Positions 1-7,600 of a stretch of 44,993 bases of DNA are shown here, one piece after another. The notes below the pieces were generated by a model that worked only from the letters and a program-made list of their open reading frames with translations, did not search any database and had not been told where the DNA came from. Origin of the DNA: Planctomycetota bacterium (GTDB lineage Bacteria > Planctomycetota > Planctomycetia > Gemmatales > Gemmataceae); NCBI GenBank assembly GCA_016872605.1, contig VGZI01000026.1:1-44993 (forward strand). Direction: 5' to 3'. A program made the position numbers and the translations under genes. Position 1 is the first letter of the stretch; every line of letters starts with the position of its first letter.

Positions 1-375
1 GATCGACGCTGCCACCAGCAAGCCCAGCGGTGAGGGCGGCGAATCCCTGGGATCGCGCTTCAGAAAATCATCGCGCGCCTGTTGTGCGATGACCACGCTC
101 AGGCGCAGCACGTCCGCAGCCTGGCGTGCATCCAACCCGCGCGCCATCAGACCGGGAATCGTCGCCTGATAACTCGCCGTCGTCGCGACGTCGGCACCGG
201 CAGCGAAGTAGTCTATATGCACCTGGCGAATCAGTTCGGGATTTTCGAGCAGCAGCTTGGCCGACCAGAGCGGATCGCGCAGGTCAGCGCCTCGGTGTTC
301 CAGTTCGGTGGCAAGGGCGCCGTCCAGGACGATGACGCCGTGAGTCTTCAAAATAGGTTCGAGGGGATTTTGCAT
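1..375 (-). CDS. mmuM: Homocysteine S-methyltransferase, partial (N-terminal 125 residues)
   Basis: The reverse strand is open from an ATG at 375 to the window edge without a stop, so only the N-terminal 125 residues are present. The protein begins MQNPLEPILKTHGVIVLDGA and continues with ALATELEHRGADL, DPLWSAKLLLENPELI and ADVATTASYQAT. This is the usual start of the MmuM/YagD family, which methylates homocysteine to methionine using S-methylmethionine or S-adenosylmethionine. The family's zinc-binding cysteines lie near the C-terminus, outside the window, so activity cannot be judged. It starts 86 bp beyond the end of the DUF2330 gene on the same strand, so the two could be co-transcribed. 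The identification is firm; the choice of methyl donor is inferred from the family. Confidence 0.88.
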   Translation of the reverse strand, partial: MQNPLEPILKTHGVIVLDGALATELEHRGADLRDPLWSAKLLLENPELIRQVHIDYFAAGADVATTASYQATIPGLMARGLDARQAADVLRLSVVIAQQARDDFLKRDPRDSPPSPLGLLVAASI

Positions 376-461
376 GGCCTGTTCACGTTTGACGCCCGCA
401 GCGCGCCATGCGAACGCGTGTGATGCTGCGAGCGCTAAACGTAAACCTCACACCGAAAAAA

Positions 462-1847
462 TCATGGCGGCGACGTCGGCAACATCTCTTCATACTCGGA
501 GTTGTCTTCCGCTCCATTGTAGCGCGCCGGCAAGATGAGCAGGTCGTCGTTCATCTCGCCGCGCGTGAACAGCTTGCGGAACTTGGTGATGAATAGGCCG
601 GCGGTGAGGTGGCCGGACAATAACTGAAGGTCTCGGAGTTCATTGGCGGGGGCGTGGCGTACAAGGTAGCCGTCGGGATGTTTCATGCGCGACTTATTCA
701 GTCGATCGCGGATGACCTTGACGATGGCGGCGGCGCGGGCCGGGTCGCGGGCGTCGGCTTCGGTGAAGCCGGCGTCGACGTCTGGGACCGGTTCACTGTA
801 CGGGTATTTCCCGGTCAGGATGCTGACGTCATCCTTGGTCAGCTTGCGGGCCCACTCCATGGTGGTCATGATTCGGCCATCCTTGCCCGGGCCGGGGCGT
901 ACGCCGGGGAAGAAGCGGAACTGCAGCATGGCCGCCTGCGCTTTGAGAGCCGGGATCTGCGGGCCGAATGCCTTGAGCCAGGCATCGCCGCCGCCGGGGA
1001 TACCGGTGGACGTGCAGCCAACCGCCCCTTCGAGCGATGGAATCCACATGTACTGATACGTCATGTCGCCGGCCAGATCGACCTTGTACGGCGCTTGCAC
1101 ATAGAACAACGCCTCGGTTTTGTCGCGCACCGAGATCTGCGTGATCTTCAAGGGATAAATCAGCTTCTCCGACGTGAACTTGAACCGCGTCGGCGTCACC
1201 TCGCCGGCGAACGTGCCGTCCTTGTTTCGCTTCATCTGCATCGTGTCGATCTTCATCACCGTGAAGATCCACTTTTTCTGCACGTAATGATTGAGCGTCG
1301 CTTCGTCGCCGGAGTAGTTGTACTTGTTGTCCTTGAGCCACTGGTAGAGATCGTCGGCCTTCTCGGCCGTGATGATCTTGTAATCGAGCGAGCCGACGAC
1401 GCCGGATTCGAGAACGACGACTTTGGGCCGGCCCGGGTCTTTACTTGTTGGAGGCGGACTTTTGTCGCTCGGATCGGACTTCTTTGCCTCGTCTAATTTG
1501 CGCGGTTCGAGGATATCGAGTAAGCGAGAGTGGGGATGTTGCCGCCGTTTCATGATGGTGTAGATGGCGAGATGCCGAAAGAAGTCGCGCGGCATTTCGT
1601 TGAGCTTCGGCTGCGTTGGCGTCGGAATGACCATGCCGAAATCGAGGGCGTTGCCCTCAAACTTCGGCTGCACAGTGAAGGTCTCGATCTTCTCGGCCGG
1701 GTCCCAGGTGATGAACGCTTTCTGAGCCGGCTGCAAGATGTCGGCGTTCTTGGCAGAGAAGTAACAGCACGCCGCGTCGGCCGACAGAGGGAGGCCGAAG
1801 AGCATGAGTGCTACCCAGGGCCACACGGGGATTGAAAAGTTGTTCAT
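462..1847 (-). CDS. Secreted DUF2330 domain protein
   Basis: This 461-residue protein starts with a signal peptide (MNNFSIPVWPWVALMLFGLP, ending near ADAACC) directly followed by the mature start CCYFSAKNADILQPAQKAFI. That pattern, with the later ALDFGMVIPTPTQPKLNEMP stretch, is typical of DUF2330, a family of exported proteins of unknown function. I chose the ATG at 1847 because it begins the signal peptide and has AGGGA upstream; an in-frame start at 1898 would put 17 unlikely residues in front of it. A lysine, aspartate and proline-rich insert lies near residues 120-150. The protein probably acts in the periplasm or at the outer surface. The neighbours give no functional clue. Confidence 0.82.
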   Translation of the reverse strand: MNNFSIPVWPWVALMLFGLPLSADAACCYFSAKNADILQPAQKAFITWDPAEKIETFTVQPKFEGNALDFGMVIPTPTQPKLNEMPRDFFRHLAIYTIMKRRQHPHSRLLDILEPRKLDEAKKSDPSDKSPPPTSKDPGRPKVVVLESGVVGSLDYKIITAEKADDLYQWLKDNKYNYSGDEATLNHYVQKKWIFTVMKIDTMQMKRNKDGTFAGEVTPTRFKFTSEKLIYPLKITQISVRDKTEALFYVQAPYKVDLAGDMTYQYMWIPSLEGAVGCTSTGIPGGGDAWLKAFGPQIPALKAQAAMLQFRFFPGVRPGPGKDGRIMTTMEWARKLTKDDVSILTGKYPYSEPVPDVDAGFTEADARDPARAAAIVKVIRDRLNKSRMKHPDGYLVRHAPANELRDLQLLSGHLTAGLFITKFRKLFTRGEMNDDLLILPARYNGAEDNSEYEEMLPTSPP

Positions 1848-2372
1848 GAGAGTATCCCTGGAACGCAAGGGAGGAAGCGTTGGTGGGATTATACTCAAGT
1901 CGGCACATCATGCGTCACGAAATCCACACGGCGAGCCGAGCCCCGTCGAGTGTGGCAGGCGTATTGCGATCCTCCAAGGCTTCGACTTGGAGCGAGCAGG
2001 ATTTCCTGGCCTTGGACGGGCCTTTGAAAAATGAAAGAAGCGACTTTCACGAGAACAATGGGAACATCCGAACCTCCTCAAAAAAGGAGCGAACGAATTA
2101 GATGAAGCGCCGCGCGCCGAAATGGGCGCGGAGTCTTCGCACAGGCACAGCATGGAACGGCGTCGATCGTTGGCCGAAGCAGACGAGATAGCCAGGAAGG
2201 CGACGGATTCCTCTCCTTGCGCGGACGGCAATGCATCAGTCCTGCCCAATCATCGGGCTTTTTCCAACTTAGGTAGCGAATTCTGATTCCGCAAGAAAAT
2301 GCTCCGCATTGCGCAACATTCAATCAGCAATCAGAAACTGCCTTGGTCAGCATCGGCTAGGCGAGGTCGAAA
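1848..2372. other. Intergenic stretch, no gene recognised
   Basis: This 525 bp gap separates the stop of the second VWA gene from the start of the DUF2330 gene. Several short open frames cross it on both strands, but none has a recognisable protein, a good ribosome site or a membrane or signal segment. It presumably holds the DUF2330 promoter near its left end. I saw no strong hairpin with a T run. Confidence 0.5.
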
Positions 2373-3911
2373 TCACGGCAGCATCATGGAGGAGCCGCGG
2401 TTGTCGCGCGTGAGTGCGGACAGGAAAGCACGGAATTGGCTGTCTTCGGAAAAGAAGCCGATCGCGTTGATGCGCACATCATTGAGGTTCTTGTCGGTGA
2501 GGTTCCACTCGCCGCTGATTTTCTTGCGAAGATGCTCGGCCGTATAGCGTTGTTTTTCTTCCTCGGTCAATTTCTGTATGTTGGTGACATCAACGGGGCC
2601 CGCGTTGGGAAAGCCGCAGGAGAGGAAGTAGATCGCATCGACCTTCTGGTTCTGCTCGCGGTAATACAATGCTTCGGCGAAAGCGTCGTGCAGATTTCGG
2701 GCGCCGCCCACGTCCACGTCGAGCAGCTTGGAGCGAGCATACCATGCGGAATCGGCGCCAACGTATTGATACCATCTGCCCCGGTCGCCGATGAGATAAC
2801 TTCGCCCCTCGCCGATGAGTATCACCTGAAATCGCTTCAGCGTCGGAATGCTCTTCATGAGCTTCTCGAATCGGTCGCACAGGTAGTGCCATTTTTTCTT
2901 GTCGAACTTGAACTGCTTACTGTCCCGGTACATGCTCAGGGACGGACTCTCCGCGGCATCGATAATGAAGATGACGTTCTCGCCGGTGAGCGACAAGCCG
3001 GCGAAGTCACTCACCGGCGGCGACTTTAGGTCGGCCAACTGTTTGTTCAGCTTGTCGATTTCAAGCTTCAGGTTGCGGATGTCGTCCTCTCGGGCCGAGG
3101 CCTTCGTTTCAGCATCGTCGCGAGTGTTCTCCAACTCCCTGATCATTTCACGTGCCGTGGCCAACTGCTTTTCAATTGCTTGTATGTCCACGTCGATGGC
3201 AGGCGCCTTCTTCGCGACGACGACGGGCGGCACTTCGGGAACGTCGGCAACGACCGTTTTGCCCTGATCTGCCGGCAGAAGCAACATACCGGCTTGGACA
3301 ACGACAAGAGTGACGACGGCAAGCGCCACGCCGAAGTAAGTCCGCTGAATCCTACCCGACGGGCCCGGAGTTGCCGCCGTGGACCCACGACGGTCCTGGT
3401 CATCGCGGCGAGGGCCTTCCGAAGTCGGGGCTTCGGCTTCGAACGGGAGCGCGGCGGCGCCGCTGGCCGGCAGTGCGGGTGCATCCGGCGGTTTGTCGCC
3501 ATCCGGGAAGCTGCCTGCCTCTTCGTCGATAATAACCGCCGATTCCGCGTCGTCGGCTGCGGTTGGACCCGGTTGTACCGCCGCGTCCGTATCGGTTGGA
3601 CCCGGTTGTACCGCTTCTTCCGGTTCGGGTGGATCCGGTTGTTCCCCCGCGACAGATTGCTCGGCGCCGTCGTCTGGAAGCTCAAATGTACCCGGGTCGA
3701 TCTCGTCGTCCTTGGCCGGCTCGAACGTTGGGGCAGCTTCAAATGCCGTTCCCGAATCTTCCGCGGCTGCTACGTCCGCGGCATCGAAGGCGATCCCGGA
3801 ATTCTCCGATTCCTCGCCCTCGTCGACGTCAAACGCATCTTCGGCGGCAGGCGAGCGCGTTGCTCCGCCCGGCGCATTGCCTTGACGGTCATCGGGAAGC
3901 TGTGTGGACAT
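2373..3911 (-). CDS. Membrane-anchored VWA-like protein with broken metal site
   Basis: This 512-residue protein has an acidic, proline-rich N-terminal region (about 1-185), one membrane segment (about 192-212), a short coiled coil (about 230-285) and a C-terminal VWA-like domain from about residue 310. The C-terminal domain aligns well with that of the neighbouring gene at 4105-6030: compare GENVIFIIDAAES, KLMKSIPTLKRFQV, INAIGFF and the RDNRG ending. The metal-ion-dependent adhesion site is degraded. DxSxS reads DAAES, the second-motif threonine is absent (GGARNLHDA against GGTNMHEA), and the SDG aspartate is a cysteine (LSCGFP). It probably cannot bind a divalent ion in the usual way. ATG 3911 is preferred to an upstream TTG at 3917. 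It is last in the four-gene ExbB/Hsp70-FHA/VWA set, with a 193 bp gap before it, so it may have its own promoter. Function unknown. Confidence 0.8.
   Translation of the reverse strand: MSTQLPDDRQGNAPGGATRSPAAEDAFDVDEGEESENSGIAFDAADVAAAEDSGTAFEAAPTFEPAKDDEIDPGTFELPDDGAEQSVAGEQPDPPEPEEAVQPGPTDTDAAVQPGPTAADDAESAVIIDEEAGSFPDGDKPPDAPALPASGAAALPFEAEAPTSEGPRRDDQDRRGSTAATPGPSGRIQRTYFGVALAVVTLVVVQAGMLLLPADQGKTVVADVPEVPPVVVAKKAPAIDVDIQAIEKQLATAREMIRELENTRDDAETKASAREDDIRNLKLEIDKLNKQLADLKSPPVSDFAGLSLTGENVIFIIDAAESPSLSMYRDSKQFKFDKKKWHYLCDRFEKLMKSIPTLKRFQVILIGEGRSYLIGDRGRWYQYVGADSAWYARSKLLDVDVGGARNLHDAFAEALYYREQNQKVDAIYFLSCGFPNAGPVDVTNIQKLTEEEKQRYTAEHLRKKISGEWNLTDKNLNDVRINAIGFFSEDSQFRAFLSALTRDNRGSSMMLP
3560..3614. 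repeat. 33-bp in-gene tandem repeat
   Basis: CGGTTGGACCCGGTTGTACC followed by GC occurs at 3560-3581 and again at 3593-3614, a 33 bp period. On the coding (minus) strand this duplicates an 11-residue unit containing VQPGPT in the disordered N-terminal region of the broken-site VWA protein. Confidence 0.8.
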
Positions 3912-4104
3912 GGTCAAACTTTCAAGTTGGCGAACGCAGGCGCGGTCTCGTATCTGCCAGGTAGTGTGTTGGTGTTCCTACCTGACAATCACCGTATTGA
4001 GGAACAGGCGACAAAAAAAGGAACGAATCGTAGCAAAACCCGCCGCTGTCCAGTCACGCCGTGACGGTGTTGTTCGTTCGTGGTCTTCCCGTCGGACTGC
4101 CGCG

Positions 4105-6030
4105 TCACCGTACGCCGGCGAAGGCGCCGCGGTTTTCACGCGCCAGAGTCCAAAGGAAAGCGCCGATGTCGGGGCTGGGGAAGTAGAAGCCGACCGCGTT
4201 GATGCGAACCGTCTCCATGCCGGGTCTGGGATTGTTCCACGTGGTTTTGAGCGATCGGAGAACTTGATCGCCATAGTAGCGATTTCTCTCGGATTCGTCC
4301 TTGAGATTGACATTCATCGGCGGCGGCGGACCATCGTTGGGCAATCCGTCGGAAAAGAGATAAATTGTGTCGAGCTTGTCGTTCTTGTGTTCACGGTAGG
4401 CGAACACCTCGGAAAAAGCCTCGTGCATGTTGGTTCCACCTTCAACTTTGATCTTGAGCAAAGCATTCCGCATCGCAATCGCTGTTTCGTGGCCTTCGTA
4501 TTTGAGCCAACTGCCTTTCCCGCCGACGAGATACGTGACCTTGTCGGAAAAAAGGACGACCTGGAAGTGTTTCAGCGTACGGATGCTCTTCATGAGCTTC
4601 ATGAGCGTTTCGCACAGGAACGGCCATTTGTTCGGGTCGCGATCCTTGGGATCCTCGCTCTTGAGTTCCATGCTGCCGGAGGTGTCGATGAGAAAGATGA
4701 CGTTCTCGCCGGTGAGAGGAATGCCGGCGAAGCGCTGCTCGGCTTCGGCTTCAAGTTCGACGACGCGTTTGCGAAGCTGGTCTTTCTGAATCCAAAGCGC
4801 GTCAAATTGGGCCGTGCCGGCGGCGACCTTCCCCTTGAACTGATCGCGATCCTTGGTCAACCGAGCGATGATGGCTTTGGCATCGTCGAGGCTCCCGGCA
4901 CTGGCGGCGAGGTCAACGAGGAGCTTGTCGCGCGCGCCGGTGAGATCGACCAGTTCACTGCGGGCCTTGTCGAGGTCCTGCTGCCGCATCTTGAGTTGCA
5001 GTTCGGTGAGCAGGAGTTTGGTCTTGGTGTCCTTCGAGTCGTCACGTGCCACGTCGAGCAGCTTCTGCAATTTGCGGAGGTTTTCTTCGGAGATGCGTAA
5101 GGCAGCCGATTGGTCCGCTTGCTTCTTGAGGGCGCCATCGATTTCGGTCTGCTTGAGCGCGATTTCGCCGTTGAGCGACGCGATTCTCCGTTCCGAGAGC
5201 CCCAGGCGCGTCGTCAGCTCGGAGTTGGCCAGCGAGGCGCCGGCGAGATCAGACCTCGTCTTCTTGTCGGCGGCCAAGAGCGCGTCCAACTCTGCACGCA
5301 GTTTCTTCGTTGCCGTTTCCGCTTCGGCGTCCTTGAGCGCGATCGCCCCCTTGAGGGAATCGAGTCGCTGTTCCGCCAGCGCGATGCGCGTCGAGACCTC
5401 GGCGTTTTTCCATTGAGCGCCGGCGAGGTCGGCCTTCGTCTTCCGCTCCGACGCCAGGACCGCCTCGAGATCGGTGCGAAACTTCTTCGCTTCGGCGTCG
5501 GCTTCCGCTTGCCGCAGCGCGATATCCCCTTTGAGCGTGTCGATGCGCCGCTCCGCGAACGCGACGCGAGCCAGCAAGTCGGCACTGAGCTTGACTAATC
5601 CGGTCAACGCGGCTTTGGATTTCTTCTCGGAAGCGAGCAGTTCTTCGAGCTGCGCTTGCAGTTTCTTGAGCTGGTCCTCGCTCAGGTTCAAGAGCGAACG
5701 TGTCTTGTCGACGTCGTTTTGCCTGGCGGTGGCGAGCGCGACGGCATCGCTGCGATCGCGCTCCGCTTGCACAAGGCGCAAGCCGATCGCGCCTTGGCGG
5801 TCGCGCCATTGCTGAATCTCGGCCCGGAGCGCGCCGACATCGGTGGTTGCCGAAATCAGATCGAAGCGAGCACGCTCAAAGTGGACCTGTGATTTCTTGG
5901 CGTCGCTCGTCGTCGATTCCGCCTGTTGATGCGCGACTTGCCAGAGCAGGACGACGCAGCCGAGCGCGCAGCAGATGACGTCCAACATGTAGATGTTGAA
6001 AATCGTCGGCACTTTGTGTCGCTGAATCAT
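4105..6030 (-). CDS. ExbD-like membrane helix, coiled coil and VWA domain protein
   Basis: This 641-residue protein has a short basic N-terminus, one membrane helix at about residues 11-30 (NIYMLDVICCALGCVVLLW), a long coiled coil (about 45-430) and a C-terminal VWA domain (about 441-641). The helix carries Asp17 near its start, as in ExbD/TolR/MotB, where a membrane aspartate carries protons. The VWA metal site is complete: DTSGS at 449-453, GGT at 531-533 and FSDG at 559-562. Three consecutive 60-residue repeats occupy residues 132-311. By analogy with ExbD the bulk should face the periplasm. ATG 6030 has AAAGG seven bases upstream. It follows the Hsp70-FHA gene after 73 bp that hold an inverted repeat. 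I infer that it partners the ExbB-like protein encoded at 7597-8451, with a VWA domain replacing the usual ExbD periplasmic domain. Confidence 0.85.
   Translation of the reverse strand: MIQRHKVPTIFNIYMLDVICCALGCVVLLWQVAHQQAESTTSDAKKSQVHFERARFDLISATTDVGALRAEIQQWRDRQGAIGLRLVQAERDRSDAVALATARQNDVDKTRSLLNLSEDQLKKLQAQLEELLASEKKSKAALTGLVKLSADLLARVAFAERRIDTLKGDIALRQAEADAEAKKFRTDLEAVLASERKTKADLAGAQWKNAEVSTRIALAEQRLDSLKGAIALKDAEAETATKKLRAELDALLAADKKTRSDLAGASLANSELTTRLGLSERRIASLNGEIALKQTEIDGALKKQADQSAALRISEENLRKLQKLLDVARDDSKDTKTKLLLTELQLKMRQQDLDKARSELVDLTGARDKLLVDLAASAGSLDDAKAIIARLTKDRDQFKGKVAAGTAQFDALWIQKDQLRKRVVELEAEAEQRFAGIPLTGENVIFLIDTSGSMELKSEDPKDRDPNKWPFLCETLMKLMKSIRTLKHFQVVLFSDKVTYLVGGKGSWLKYEGHETAIAMRNALLKIKVEGGTNMHEAFSEVFAYREHKNDKLDTIYLFSDGLPNDGPPPPMNVNLKDESERNRYYGDQVLRSLKTTWNNPRPGMETVRINAVGFYFPSPDIGAFLWTLARENRGAFAGVR
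5098..5637 (-). repeat. Three 180-bp tandem repeats encoding 60-residue coiled-coil units
   Basis: Residues 132-191, 192-251 and 252-311 of the ExbD-like VWA protein align without gaps. They begin LASEKKSK, LASERKTK and LAADKKTR. At matching positions they carry AERRIDTLKGDIAL, AEQRLDSLKGAIAL and SERRIASLNGEIAL. Each unit is exactly 60 residues (180 bp). Confidence 0.85.
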
Positions 6031-6049
6031 GACAGCCTTTCAGCAATCG

Positions 6050-6101
6050 TAGCGTGTGTGAAACGCACCGCTCACAGGCAACGTCCGTTTCACGCACCCT
6101 A
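6050..6101. repeat. Inverted repeat with GTTTCACGCACCCTA arm
   Basis: GTGAAACG near 6057-6064 pairs with CGTTTCAC at 6086-6093. The right arm continues as CGTTTCACGCACCCTA. The same arm occurs at 12392-12405, so this is a dispersed family. It fills the gap between the Hsp70-FHA gene and the ExbD-like VWA gene. Confidence 0.7.
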
Positions 6102-6103
6102 CA

Positions 6104-7600
6104 TCAATGCTTGGCCAAGGCGCCGGCGCGGCTTCGGCCCAGAAACCGCACCAGGGGGCCACGCGAGCCCAGGCGAACGGTGTCTCCCGGTCGCAGGACG
6201 ATCGACGCGCTCACCGGGTGATCGTTGACCAACGTCCCCTCGCGGCAACGATTGTGCAGGATGAACTCGTGGCCGTCCCAGACAATGTCGCAATGGCGCG
6301 GAGCGACTTCCGGATGCTCCGCCTTGTCAAAGCAGACCGGGCAGCCGAAGTGCGAGCCGAGCGCGCAATTCGCTTCGCGCAGCAGATGATCCCGACCCAG
6401 ATAATGGAGGCGGGGCGGACCGGCGTCCACCGGCGGCACGGCCGGCAGCGGCGCGATCGTCTCCAGATGCCCCCGCGGCAAAATGTTGGCGTGAAAGAAC
6501 TGGCCCAGCCCGTGCGCCGACCGCGCCGGCGCCTCGGCAGGCAACACCATGACCTCGATGCGATCCTCGACCTCGTTGAACATCAAGTCTTCGCCCAGGT
6601 CCGCTTCGTGCACGTTCGTTTCGTTCGGCGGCAGGCGTGTGTCCGCCGAAGCGCTCGGCATGACCAGGCCTCGCAGCAGGTCCACCAGTCCGGGCAATCG
6701 TCCCGCCTCTTGCGTCAACAGAATGCTGCGCGGCGCTTCGGTCGCCGGGCAGGCCGACAACAGTTGCTCGGCCTCCTGAATCGTTTGCCGCGACAGCGCT
6801 TGACAGAACCGCACCGTCTCCTCGGGATGCACTAGCAGGTGCTTGAACCACTGCGACGTCTGGATGCCTAGCTGAATCGCTTGACGCTTCAACGCGGCTT
6901 CGGTCAGTACGCCGAGTTGGTCGTACAGGCTCTGCTCCGCTTGCGGGATGTCGCGCGGATCGCGGCGATGCTGGCGAATGCACAGGTCGGCAAGGGCATT
7001 GAGTATTCGCTCATGCCAATGGCGCACGCCCAGGTTGGTGAACGATCGGCACTCGATCAGATGAACCTTGTTGGAAATCGAATTGACCCAGCCCAGCGTC
7101 AAGGCGTGATCATCGACGTCGATGACCAGGACCGATCGTTCCCAATATCCTTCCGCCTGTCCGGCGATGGCCGCGGTGAGCAGCGTCGGCATGGAACCGA
7201 GCACCGGCAGCGGCGTTCCCACGCGACGCAGCATCTCGGCCTGGCGCGGCTGCAAGTAGCTCGGCACGCTCAACACGATCGCATCTGCCGTGCTCGCGGT
7301 CGGCGTGAGCTTGCTCCAGACCAACTCGCAGGCCGAGCGGGCATCGAGCACATGGCCGCCGCCTTGCCATTGCGTTGCATCGCCCAGGTGCGACAGAAAA
7401 TCGCGGCACACCATATGACGAGCGCTGCGACATTGCCGAAGCGCCGGGCGGCCCATCTCAATCGGCGACGTATCCAGACGCAAGGCCAAAGCTAGGTCGA
7501 GATCAGGCGGGTCGAGCGGGACAGGCAGGGGATAGTCACCCGCCAGCCCACCCACGGCTCGCACTCGAGTCGCGTTCCAATCCAGTGCCAAGATGGTCAT
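6104..7600 (-). CDS. Hsp70/actin-fold ATPase-like protein fused to FHA domain
   Basis: This 498-residue protein joins a divergent Hsp70/actin-type nucleotide-binding fold (about 1-320) to a C-terminal FHA domain (about 412-485). Visible fold elements are the first phosphate loop (LALDWNATRVRAVGG), a second loop region (VLVIDVDDHALTLGWV) and an adenosine-side element resembling the DnaK GGxSRxPxV motif (EAGRLPGLVDLL). The loops are degenerate, so ATP hydrolysis is uncertain. The FHA part keeps PRHCDIVWDGHEF, REGTLVN and LRPGDTVRLG. FHA domains bind phosphothreonine peptides, but the usual serine before RH is a proline here and the NGT motif reads EGT. No membrane segment is seen, so it should be cytoplasmic. 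Its ATG overlaps the stop of the ExbB-like gene (ATGA), a sign of translational coupling. I infer that it is a cytoplasmic regulator of the channel. Confidence 0.78.
   Translation of the reverse strand: MTILALDWNATRVRAVGGLAGDYPLPVPLDPPDLDLALALRLDTSPIEMGRPALRQCRSARHMVCRDFLSHLGDATQWQGGGHVLDARSACELVWSKLTPTASTADAIVLSVPSYLQPRQAEMLRRVGTPLPVLGSMPTLLTAAIAGQAEGYWERSVLVIDVDDHALTLGWVNSISNKVHLIECRSFTNLGVRHWHERILNALADLCIRQHRRDPRDIPQAEQSLYDQLGVLTEAALKRQAIQLGIQTSQWFKHLLVHPEETVRFCQALSRQTIQEAEQLLSACPATEAPRSILLTQEAGRLPGLVDLLRGLVMPSASADTRLPPNETNVHEADLGEDLMFNEVEDRIEVMVLPAEAPARSAHGLGQFFHANILPRGHLETIAPLPAVPPVDAGPPRLHYLGRDHLLREANCALGSHFGCPVCFDKAEHPEVAPRHCDIVWDGHEFILHNRCREGTLVNDHPVSASIVLRPGDTVRLGSRGPLVRFLGRSRAGALAKH

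Noticed and set aside
654..1496. 280-residue plus-strand open frame
   Set aside because: It is the antisense shadow of the DUF2330 gene; composition is arginine and leucine-rich with no family match.
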